From Haliclystus octoradiatus (Eukaryota > Cnidaria > Staurozoa > Stauromedusae > Haliclystidae): DNA of 64,000 nt. Both the position numbers and the translations under genes were made by a program. The stretch is from positions 4,056,578 through 4,120,577 of the forward strand of contig OU744450.1 in assembly GCA_916610825.1 (NCBI GenBank), written 5' to 3'. How positions within the stretch are numbered: position 1 is the stretch's first letter; each line of letters starts with the position of its first letter. Shown here piece by piece: positions 36,736 to 49,215 of the stretch. The notes beneath the pieces are model-generated. The model saw only the letters and a program-made list of their open reading frames with translations. It was not told the DNA's origin and did no database searches.

Positions 36736-39700
36736 TCAAGTCAACACTTTACCAAAGCTATTTCTTTTTAAGGCCATGTACAGAATAAATGATAAGACAA
36801 GGACAAATAAAATATATCCTCCAATTTGCAATCTCAGCTGAACAGTGCTCTTTTCCGCCTATTAAAATTCAAATATTTATCCTTTACTAATACAACAAAT
36901 AAGATTTAACACACAACATAGCCAACGTTTTGCAGTTCATTAATCAGCTCTCTATAAAAATGGACGATTTCCAACAATTTGCACGCAAAACCATTTGAAA
37001 TCACGAATCCAGAGGGTCAACCACCTCTTAAATAAAAAAATTACTGAAGTAGAATAATCAAATTATTTTGCGTCACTTGACAAACAAGCTGCTTTGCGTA
37101 TGGGATGATATCAATCAATAGTCATTTCATATACAGTATATATATATATATTTGTAAAATGTTGACTTACTGATTGAACATAGGGCTCAATGCAAAATAT
37201 AGCAGAGCTTAAATAATAATAGTCAGAGAATCAGACAGTCATGTTTGCTACTTGAAGTTTCACGCAGAGGCGATCATCAGGCAATCTATTCAATGATAAT
37301 AAACACTATACCTTCTAGATACATACAACATTTTGGGTGCTATTGTTATTAAGGCTATTGTTAATTTTATGGATATAGGTTATTCTATTGTTCTTTATTC
37401 CGGCGATGCTGTGATGATATATCATGTTTTGAATTTTGACAGGGTAAAATTTGTTTTCATGTCTACATTTTGATATCATTTCTGGTTTTTTATTAAGAAT
37501 GTTTTTATTAGAGAAAATTATATGATACTTTTCTGTAAGACATAAGTCGCATATTTTGCTTGGTTGTTGTATGCCACGGCAGTAGAAAGTATTGACCATT
37601 TGATGTTGTAGTTAATTTGATTATCTTTAAGTTGCCAGATATGCTTGGACAGTTCTGTTGAGTTGATGTACTTTCTGTTTCTAAATGATAGCGCGTGTTG
37701 AGTGTAACGTCGTTTGAATGTGCCTTCAGTTAATCCTATATAACTGTTTGCTGCTGTTCCCTCATTTGTGGTAACGATTGCGTTGTACACAAGGCTTTTT
37801 TTGAGGCAATTATTTTCTATCAGGCAGGCATCTTTGCGTCGGCAGTTGCATGATCGACCGCGTTGATTGTTCTTTTGTTGTTCGTTGTTAACGATTTTGT
37901 TGTAAAGGCTTTGGATGATTGCCTTAAGGTTTTTCGTGCAGCTGTAGCTTACTTTGATGCTGTTTAGGTTGAATAATTTATGAAATGGATGTGTTTTTGG
38001 GAAATGTCTTTTCATTAGCTTAAGGAATAATTTACCAATATTCGTCTTTACACTTTTAGTGAAAGGGGGGTTAAACCATATTATTCTTCTCCCTCTGATC
38101 TTTCTGCCCTGTTTGGGGATGTCCGTGGGTTGTAAGCTAGGTCGCTTTGATGTCCGCTTGACTTCAGCGCTGCCTGGTATTGGTCTTTTGATTTGTTAAA
38201 TACGGTTTCATTTTTAGACAAGTCTGAAAGTCTCTGGCATATTGCAATTGGTATCTGCTTGATGATGCTTGGTGGATGATTGGAATTTACATTTATGTAA
38301 ATCGGTTGATTGTCAGGCTTTCTGTAGGGTTGGTAGCTTTAACGGTTGGTAATTAATAACTTTCAGGTTGGTTTGAATCGTAATGTTCAGGCCTAATGTT
38401 CTTTAAAAAATTTAGTGATTTTTTCTTAATTTCTCATTCTTAATAAAAAAAACGAAATGATATTAAAATGTAGACATGAGAGCAAATTTTACCTGTAAAA
38501 ATTTAAAACATGATATATCATCACAGCATCGCCGGAATAAAGAACAATAGAATAACCTATATCCATAAAATTAACAATAGCATTAATAACAATAGCACCC
38601 TATTTTGTATGTATCTAGAAGGTATAGTGTTTTTATCATTGAATAGATTGCCTGATGATTGCCTCGGCGTGAAACTTCAAGTAGCAAACATGACTGTCTG
38701 ATTCTATATATATATATATGTCTCTTGTGTGATACATGTACATATGATTTGATTATGATTGATTTAAAAATTCATTCGTTCATTTTTTCATTTGTTCATT
38801 CATTCATTCATTCATTCATTCATTCACCAGTTCATTCAGTTATCAATTCATTCAATTCATTCTATCATTCATTCATTCATTCATGCATTCATTCATTCAT
38901 CCATTCATTCATTCACTCATTCATTCATTCATCAGTTCATTCGGTCATCAATTCATTCATTCATTCATTCATTCATTCATTCATTCATCAGTTCATTCAG
39001 TCATTAATTCATTCATTCATTCTATCATTCATTCATTCATTCATGCATTCATTCATTTATCCATTCATTCATTCACTCATTCATTCATTCATCAGTTCAT
39101 TCAGTCATCAATTCATTCATTCATTCATCAGTTCATTCAGTCATCAATTCATTCATTCATTCATTCATTCATTCATTCATTCATGCATTTATTCAAATCT
39201 GACGATAATAGAAAATGAAGTTTGATCCATTGTCATGTAGATCTTTATTGACTTTAATGCAAATCATTCCAATGTGTGGCCTTCCAAAAGCGGAATGGTA
39301 CAGTAGAACATCTGTACGGTAAAGATGAGCATCTAGACCGAGCGCCACCTATCTAAAATGGCAGGTTTCTCCGGGCAACTTGAAATTCACACAAAATGTT
39401 CATAAAAATACTATAAATACTTTCCCTTTTCTTGTTTTGGTCAAATTTTATTGTGGAGCTCATCAACGATGAATTTGAAAAACATTTGACGGTCAGAGCC
39501 CTCTTAATTCATACATGTCATATCTTCACCATGCTCCTATGGATTCGCAAAATCATGGGAGAACAAAAGAATCAAATACCATGAAGCTCACATGCAGCAT
39601 TTTCTCAAAACGATAAAGAAGGCTTTGATCATGAATCATGAAATTTTAATTGGATTTTTGAAGGATTCACAATAAAATTTAATTGAAACAAGAAATAGGG

Positions 39701-42700
39701 AATTGTTCAGCATTTTTTTATGAACACTTTTATGTGATTTTCAAGTTGCCCGGAGAAACCTGCCGTTTTAGTTCTGTGGCACTCGATCTAATCCATTGTA
39801 GCATTAAATTCATATGGAATAAATTGTTCAATGATCAGCTTGAAGGTAATGATAGAGTTAAAACAGTTTCATCCAGTACAAATAATTTAAATAGCACTTA
39901 CATCATTCAAGTAAATTGCTGGTAATCTAGCCGAATGTAGTGAAATTGCTAATGAATATTTGAAGTTGGTGCAATATGATTCTTTTGATTTCTTCAGACC
40001 ATCAATCGGTAATCGAGATAATCCTGTTGAATTGCAAGAGCCTCTAGAACCTCTGCATAATAATAGAACAGAACAATTATTAGGCATATGCAGTGCAAAT
40101 GCAGTTGGCAGAGCAACCGAACTTCAGATCGTATCATATCTGATCGACTGTGGTTCAAATCCCCCTCAGGTCAACTCAGCCTTAACTTTATCTGAAACAT
40201 CAAATGAGTACCATCTAAGGATGGCGGATGGAATGGTTCAGAAGGAATTGCATTGTGAGTAGCTGCGGCGCATCGTTGCGCATTGATAATCAAGGCCTAT
40301 CTGCCATGAAATCTGTTGAAATTGATCTGCAGTGTCGCGGCTGAGATCTAAGGAGCGTTTAACATCATTGCTCTTAGCGAAAAGAGCCACTTCTCTAGAA
40401 ATAGAGGAGTGGTACGGGTGCCTTCGGTAGGGCGACACCGTCCACATTACTTTTTAGTGCAAATCCATCAATACCACTTCTGTTAATATTGCAATCCACT
40501 TAACATCACTAATTTTTAAGAAACAGCTTCTATCAAACTCAAATATTTCATTTCGGTTTTAGCATCCCAACCCGTTTATTATCACAATTTTTGGCTGCAC
40601 CAGCAATATTAACGAGGGTAGGTACACTGTAGTGTAATGCCATCAGCCTAGTATTACCATTACTGAATTGATATTATCAAATCTAATTCAGTATCTTCCA
40701 AAAGAATTTTATGTTTAACAACAGCTATCGATCATCGTCCATAGCAACAACATGATTTTCAAATTTCTAGGCCTGTTGTCCCAAAAGGTGATATGTACAC
40801 TTTAATTTAGAATCTTCATTTCTCAATATTTAAACTGCAACAATTCCAAATGGGTATTTCTTAAAAAAATATTAAAGTAATGAAATTAAATAGATATATT
40901 GGCAAAGTGATCATAATATTTAGTAACAACAAGTTAAGGTAAAATATCTGAGTTTGAATTGTTTATGGACAGACTATATCCTCACAATGAACGCCGTAAG
41001 ATATGGTGATTGAACACATGTTTCAGCTCATTCCTCCCATATTGGATTGTATAGTCAATAGTATGGTAATATTCCTTTCCTATTTTTCTCATTAATTGAA
41101 CATTCTGCTTACATTGAATCCTCCTTCATTGCCTTTTTCAAAAATGTTATCGATACACATGCTGAAAACTGTCCACAAGTATTTGCAGAACCGTTGCTAC
41201 ATTGACCTAAATAAGTTTTGAAAAATAAATCAAAATTACATAACTATATGCCCTGTGAAACAGCTCCATGAGCGGTTCATGAACTTTCCATGCTTATTCA
41301 TGAAATGTTTATGAAAAGTTCAATAATATATGAATTGCCATAAAAAATTCATGAACACCATTGGACCATTTCAGGTTCATGAACACATTCATGAACCGTT
41401 CATGAATTCACTGTTTTTGCAAGGAATTCAACATTTGCCACTCATAGTTCTATAAATAAAAGGAAGTAGATATAAATAAATGGGCTTTAAATAAAATTAC
41501 AAATTAAGAGCATCCATATCTGTTGTATCTAGGGATGAGACAATAATGAAATTTACCTATGCTCGATGCAGATTAGTTAGCCGCCGATTAGTCATAACAA
41601 TCGGTCGATTAATCGGTTTTTGCCGATTGTTTGCAATACAACAAATCAAATTTCTACACAAAAGAGCAGGAGAAAACACACAGCCGTAGACATAGATCAT
41701 GAGTTTATAATACGAAATTACATTATATATTCAAGTCTGCCATTACATGAATTAAACAAAATGAAATATGGTTATATTTTTTAAATTTGACGATAGCAAA
41801 AGTTTGCCTGTCCACACAGCAAAGCGGGCAACGATGAACGAAGGCACAAAGCAACTTTTTCCCGTTAATAATTCGTATATATTTCCAGCTTTAAAAGTAC
41901 ATCATCCAGAATAATAAAAGTAAAACCTCTGTACAAGCATTTTTTAAACATCAAACTACTTTAATTATTTACAAAACTGTTTCCTACTAAATAAAACCCG
42001 ACAGCCGCTTTTTCTTTCTCAATAAAATTATTCATTCAACCATGCTCACGTGTTTTATTCATCAACGCTAATGTGTTGACTTTTTCACTTTATAACAATA
42101 GAAGGTGCCAAGTTGAGCGATATAAGCTTTTAATTAAGACAAAATCAAAACATAAAATTAATGAATTTTCGAATACAGAAATTTTATATTGAATTTCATT
42201 GTCTGGAAACAATCGGTTTAACGATTGACAAAGTGGTTGATTTGCCGATGCCGATTATTTTCCGATTAGTAGAAATTGGCGCCGATGATCGGCAAATCCG
42301 ATTGTTTTCAGAACAATCGTCTCATCCCTAGTTGTATCACATCTTCACAAAACAAAATTTAATAGAAAAAAGTTAAATGTGAGTCAGTGCAGAGTTGTGC
42401 TCATTTCAGTTGCTCCATTCAACATTGGTTCTAGAAATGCTCAACGTCGAACAACAAGTTATCAGATAATAATATTGAAACAGCAAACTGTCAACTGATA
42501 ATTATCTATATTGTTCAAATCTTCTTACCTATAGTGAATATTGATGACACAGGTACAACTTTTAGTAGACATTGGTAGACTGATGAATCTGAAAATAAAA
42601 TACAATTACAAAAAATATAGAATTTCATTTACTATCTTATTATGGAGATGTTTCTACTATGTACAGTCAAACCTGTTATAACGGTCACCTCTATAAAGCG

Positions 42701-43414
42701 GCCACATGTCTATAGTGGTCACTCTTGCAATGTCTAAAATAGTATTTTCTATTGAATTAAACCTGTATATAAAGGTCACCTGTCTATAATGGTCAATTTA
42801 TCTACCTCTCATAGCTGGCTGTTATATACAGGTTTCACCTTATGGGGCCTTATTGTAGTCGCTAGGGCGTTGGACCTCGGACCGCAGGGTCTTGGGTTCA
42901 ATCCCTGGTAGGAGCACTATTGGTTGGCGTCAGGAAGGGAATCAGACCAGCCATTAAACTCATACACGCTTTAAAAAAAAAACATTATGAGACTAACCAA
43001 CCACCCCGGTGAAAAAAGCTATTAGCTTGTCTGGTTTGTGACTAAATGATAAATACAAACAAAGAAAACTGTTCAAATTATTCCACTGTGGTAACATTAA
43101 TTTGAATCATCATCATCATCATCATCATCATTTATTCAGAAAACCTTTAAGCTATACAAAACTTTTTGAAAAGGACTAATTAGGCTATACATTACAACAT
43201 ACATATATTGATGCAGGAAATAAAACCTTAACAAAGATAAGGGGTAAATTTTTTTTTTTTTCTATTTTTTATTTTTTTATTTTTGTAAATACTAAAATAT
43301 ACCCCTCATCTTTGTTAATGTTTTATTTCCTGCTAATATATATGTATGTTGTAATGTATAGCCTAATCAGTCCTTTGAAAAAAAGTTATGTATAACTTAA
43401 AGGTTTCTGAATAA

Positions 43415-43483
<69 letters not shown>

Positions 43484-46400
43484 TTTGTTTGTTTGTTTGA
43501 TTTAATACCAATATACCAGTTTACATAGATACAGGTGTGTGGTAAGTATTATTTGATATTATTATGTTGTTATTCGATACTTGTATATATATATATATAT
43601 TTTTATTTATTTTTTATTTAGCATAGTTGTTATAAGAACCTATTTATCCAGTTTGCTTCTAAATAACAACATATTAAGATAATATTGATTCACTATATAG
43701 TTATAAAATTATCAAAACATGGGTCATTCTATTATTCAATATTGCAAATTATTATAGCGTTTCTGCAAAGATTCGTAAAGAAATCTTCCCAACAGTTTCT
43801 TTGTTTGTAACTCTGTTTGGGAAAAGAGCAGTTCCAATTTCTCTGTATCCGAGAATACCTGAAAGTTGTTATGCAACTTTTCTATTTTATTAAAAAACGC
43901 TACCCTCAAGTTACTATTTATATTACAGTTAAAGAGTAGATGTATCTCATCGTCGATACTGTCACTATCGCAATGGGGACATAGCCGGTCCTCGTAGGGA
44001 ATGTTAGAATATCGTCCGGTCTGTACTCCGAGCTTATGAGCACTGATTCTGATCTGAGTTATTGCTATCCTAGACTTTTTGTGTGGAAGTAGCAAATAAT
44101 TTTCAAATTCAAATTTATGTTTGATTGTTTTGTAGAATTTCAATTGGTTCGATTGGCCTGGAGTGTTAGAGTTTAGATTAGTTTGCTCAAAGTTGATTTT
44201 GTATTCGTTATTTAATTGATCTTTTATAGAGTTGATTAGTTTTATTTGATCAGATTTTTGATTTGTTTCTTTAGAGATCAAAAGCTGTAAATTGATTCCT
44301 ATTTCGGACAAATGATGTGTAACTTTACCCAGCCATGAAGTTGATGAACTGTTGACGATTTGTTCACCAAATGCCTTGTACAGTAAACTACTTTTTTTGG
44401 AGTTAATCATTCTAACAAGGAATTTGATCATATTAATTTTAACGTCAATCTGTAGAGGGATGATCCCCAATTCCGCTCTAACAGCTATCTTACTGGAATT
44501 CTTTCTAACATTTAATATTTTCCGCATAATATCTCGCTGTACAGTTTCTATTTGGTTATTTTCAATGTGAGTAACAGAATCACCCCAAACATCACTAGCA
44601 TAGAGAAGTATGGGTTTTATCATGGTAGTAAACATTGTTTTGTGAATTGCGACATAGCTGGTTGACGACCGCCCCATAGAGCGCTGTGTTATTGCCCATG
44701 CTTTTTCGGCTTTTGTGCAAAGTTGCTTAATACCAAAACATTGTTTTGAGGAGCAATGAAACGAAAAACCTAGATATTTGTAATTTTCGACCATTTCGAT
44801 GGGGGTATTATTAATGGAAAAGAAATGTTGCTCATCAACATATTTTTTTGAGAAGATCATGCATTTTGACTTTTCATAATTAATCTTGAGCTTCCATTGC
44901 TCGGCGTAAAGATATGCTTTCTCCATGCATTTTTGGAGACCCTCTTTGGTTTGAGAAAATAAGACTATATCGTCGGCAAACATTAAACAATTCAATGGCT
45001 TATCAGCAAGAAAAACTGGATGTGTTGATTGACATGTTAAAGATTTTGCAAAATCATTGATATAAATATTAAAAAGATTAGGACTAAGGATACACCCTTG
45101 GCGAACGCCAACACTGGGTGAGATCGACGTAGTCAAGAGATTGTTGTAAATGATATGTGCTTTGTTATGAACATATAAGTTGTCAATTATTTTATAAAAA
45201 ATTCCATCGATGTTTAATTGCTTTAGCTTCAATAAAAGGCCAGGATGCCAAACAGTGTCGAACGCCTTTTTCAAATCAATGAAACAGGTAAAAAGCTTTT
45301 TATTATTTTTTGTGTATTTTGAAATAAGGGTTTTAAGGCAAAACAAATGATCTGCCGTTCGTTTATTTTTTTGAAAACCACCCTGTGCTTCATGAATTAT
45401 ATCATTTTCGTCAAGGAAATGCCTGAGCCTCTCATTGAGGATAAGACAGAACAATTTACCAAGAATACTAGTGAGGCTTATTCCTCTGTAATTATTTGAG
45501 TTGAGCTTGTCCCCAGATTTAAAAAGGGGTAAAATAAAAGACTCTTTCCAAGAATTTGGAAAGTAGCCAGATTGAAAAATTTGATTGAATAGGTTTTTGT
45601 AAACGTCGATAAATTTATCTGCCGTTGCATGGACCATTTCTGCCAATATCCCATCCCTACCAGGTGATTTTTTTTTTTTTAAGAGTTTCATGGCAGAGAT
45701 AATTTCCCTTGTGTCTATTGCCCTGTCGAGATCTCCCACGAAATTGGATTCAGATTGGGATTGCATAACAGTATAATTCCCATCTACAGTATCTGACTCG
45801 ATAGGATTCTCTTCATGGAGTTGCTTAAAATGAGATAGGAGCTCATAGGCATCAGGCAGTGTCTCATTTTTATTTTCAGAAGCTCGAAATGATTTCATTA
45901 ATTGCCAAAATTTATTTTTATCGTTATTCATGGCGTTGTTTAGATTATGCAAAGCAGTATCATTGTGTTGACGTTTTGACAGTTTGATTTCTTTTTTATA
46001 TTGCTTTCTTAACCGGCAAATCCTACCTCGAAGAAATGGATCATTAGGGTGCCTTTTCAAAAGTCTGATGATGTTATTTAGTCGTGATTTTATATGAGAA
46101 CATGATTTTGTGTACCATCGTGTTTTGAATTGCCTAGCATGTTTCTGATTTTTAAATGTTTTTAATTTCAAAATGCCTTGAGCGGACGTTGTGAGCAAAT
46201 CCGAAATTTTATCGATGATCTGGTCAATGTCTTCAGTTGATGTTAATATTTCTGAAGAGAGTGATTCAATAAGGCGTTCATGAGATTCGCTAGAGAATCG
46301 TTCCCCGTAATCAGATTTCTTTTCGTCGCACCACAAATATCGGGGTGGTCTCTCTTCGACAAGAATGCTTGAGCAATCATTGTTGGTATGCCTTAGAGTA

Positions 46401-49181
46401 ACGTTAAGAGACAAATTAATTGAGCAATGATCTGAAAGTAGCAATGCATCTTTATCGACTTTGATTGATTTGAGAACTGATGGTGATTGTAAGTACAATT
46501 GTTCTGAGGCCAAAACAAAATCGACGAGACTAGACCCAATATTACCATGGTATGTAAATTCACCTTCCTCGTCACCTTTTAGTCGGCCGTTAAGGATCCG
46601 AAGTTGGTTGCTAGTGCAAATACTGATTAAATGTCTACTATAATCGTTGATTGTATTATCTCGAGTTTTTCTTAGAACTAAATTGTGATAGTCGGGTACA
46701 TACGTTGGAGGTAAATCAAAAAAGGAGTCATCATCATTGGAAATAAAATCATTTAATTTGCCTAGTCGAGCATTGAAGTCGCCGCCAACCAGCACATCGC
46801 AACCACCCGGTACATTTATCAATTCGTTTTGCAAAATTTCAAATACCTGATTTTTATGAATAGGATTTACCGAAGAGTATTGTGGACTAACATATACGAA
46901 AGCAATATACAAGTCATTATTGAGACCAAAAGCTAACCTATTCATTTTTAACCACATTATATCTTCTGAATTTGACGGAATTTCGGTAAACGCATGTTTA
47001 ATATTACACTTTATGAGGACTGCTAATCCTCCTGAACCTCTACTACAATTTGGTTGTTTACTTGTTCTATGTTTATAAATTATATCATAATTTGGGGGAG
47101 GGTGAAAATGTGATGACCTTTGAGTCCATGTTTCGCTAAGAAAAATGACATCATTTTTTAAAAATTTTTGAAAATCAGGATTCCCTAGCTTAGAGCCCAG
47201 ACCGTTGATGTTCCAAAAGGTAAAAGTAAGATTTTCAGGGATTTCCATAGTTTATATTGGAGAATTTCGAGGGATGAGACACATCTCTCGAATGTAAGGG
47301 CTTTACTATATCTATTGTAACGCTATTTCTAATAAAAATATTTTTTAAACTATTCTTAACATTACTATAGCTAGTTTCAGTAGCTACGATATCAATGATA
47401 TCACACATAAACTTATCTGAATGGTAACTTCTATGGATATTCTTCATAAACGTGTACTTGATGTATATCTTTGTAATAATCTTGTAATTGTATATGTAAA
47501 TCATTTTTAATAATGTCTTTGTGGATGTTGATATATTTGTGGCGGAATATTTTCCCATGCTGAATGAGCATCGTAATTTCTATCGGTACTGCGATGGAGA
47601 GTAGGCATTAAGTTTAATGGTTTTGCCATTTCTTGAGGGGGTATAGTAGACGTAAATTCGACAGAATTACTAAATCTGTTATGAAAAAGTTTCATGAAAT
47701 CTGAAAGAGTCTGTTGCATTATCTCCTCTCTATTTCTCGGTGGAATAACATAATTGGGTTGCTTTAGGTTTTGGCTCATTAATGGATGAATAACCGATTC
47801 TGATTGGTTGGACTCGGTGGTCATAGGAGGTATACTAGGCATTCTTTGATCTACATTTATTTGCGGAATATGTTGAATATTTGGTGTAATCATATCATGC
47901 TGTTGGGTGTGTATAGCTCTGATGAAGTTTCTGGATAGTAGCTTTGTCCCGTGTGTATTTGTATAAATACTATCCTGTAAAAAAAGTGGTTTGTTTTGTT
48001 CTAGGGTCCCGTTATTCTTGGTGACAAATATCCTGCTGTTGTTAATGAAGGTGATGTTTTTAGATGTGCAAAATGTTTCTAATTGATCATTTAGACGCAT
48101 TGTTATTAATATTGAACTGTTTTCAGGCTTTGGTAGCATTGAAGAATAATAAATTTGAGAACTTGGGAATAAAGTTTTTGTTTTCATGATTGCCGTAGTA
48201 ATGTCGGCTAGAGATACTTTCTCAATCTTTTCATGGGAATCATGTGAGCCAAAATGAAGAATTATGTATTTGTAATTAGTGTTAGTTTTTGCAATGTTTT
48301 CTATTTCTGTGACAAACTGGTGAGTGGGCATTCCCTGACAGATGACTTTTTTAGCTTTGGATGATTTTGCAATTTTCGTAGGGATGACGTGACGAATGTG
48401 TGAGTCGGCTACAATCAAAAGGTCAAGTGGGGTGCCTGTGTTGTCTACTTGACTTTGTGGCCTTGAGCTGTTGACATTGTTATTGTTATTGTTTCCATGC
48501 GTGCTATTCTGATTAATATGGGTTGAAGAAGAAGTTGTTGTTTTTTTGGACATATAATGTTTCATTTCAGCTATGCTTGTTTCTGTGGCAGACAAGCGAT
48601 TTTTGATCTGATTAATTTCAGTGTCGTGTTTTGAAGAGTTGTTCTTCAATTCATTCTTAAGATCAGTAATAGTGGCCTGCAGAGATTGATTTTCCTGCTC
48701 TACTTTAGAGATCGTGTTTCTGTATAATCTGCAGGTTTCCTTAAGTGTTAGAATGTCTGTTTGAAGATTTCGCAATTGGCCTGTTGTTGGCTGTGAATTG
48801 ACCGGTGTTGTAACGGTCGCGGAATCGACTGAGCGGATAGTCATCGTACTTTTCCGTGTGTTTAAATTTTTTTTTACCGTAACAACTGATTGGCTCAGCT
48901 CTTCCTCACTTTCACTGTGAAATAATATTTCGTCCTCTGTTTCTGAGTCGGAAGTTAATGAACGTTGCACTGATAAACTTTGTTTATTAGGTCTTTGAAT
49001 AGGAGACGGGGTATTAGGTGTGGACGTAGGAGTTGATAATGTGTTTGTCGGTGTGTTCCCACGTGGTGTTTCGTAACAAGGTTTTGTAAGCAAATATCCT
49101 TCTTTGTGTTCGCTATCTCCAATAAATTTATTTTTACTATTGTTTTCTGTGTATACCTTGTGAAGGGATGTACATACCTTG

Positions 49182-49215
<34 letters not shown>

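Larger units (their letters stand above)
37136..38720. mobile_element. second Penelope-like element, inverted and decayed
   Basis: Inside the last TMEM248-like intron. A - strand copy (about 38420 to 37210) keeps the end of RT and the GIY-YIG domain but has frameshifts. Near 38445 it is joined head to head to a 270-bp + strand fragment of the same element's 3' end. Both outer ends have hammerhead motifs and TA runs (37136-37152 and 38706-38720). The protein differs throughout from the first PLE, so this is another subfamily or an older copy. Confidence 0.85.

Noticed and set aside
38659-39225. Long open frames of Phe-Ile-His-Ser repeats
   Set aside because: They are translations of the (ATTC)n array, open in several frames at once.
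39910-40100. Plus-strand protein-like stretch (EIANEYLKLVQYDSFDFFRP)
   Set aside because: It is antisense to TMEM248-like exon 5, whose splice sites and phase on the - strand fit the neighbouring exons exactly.
38770-43483. CRISPR-like arrays
   Set aside because: The repeated tracts are simple tetra- and trinucleotide microsatellites without unique spacers, and the DNA is eukaryotic.
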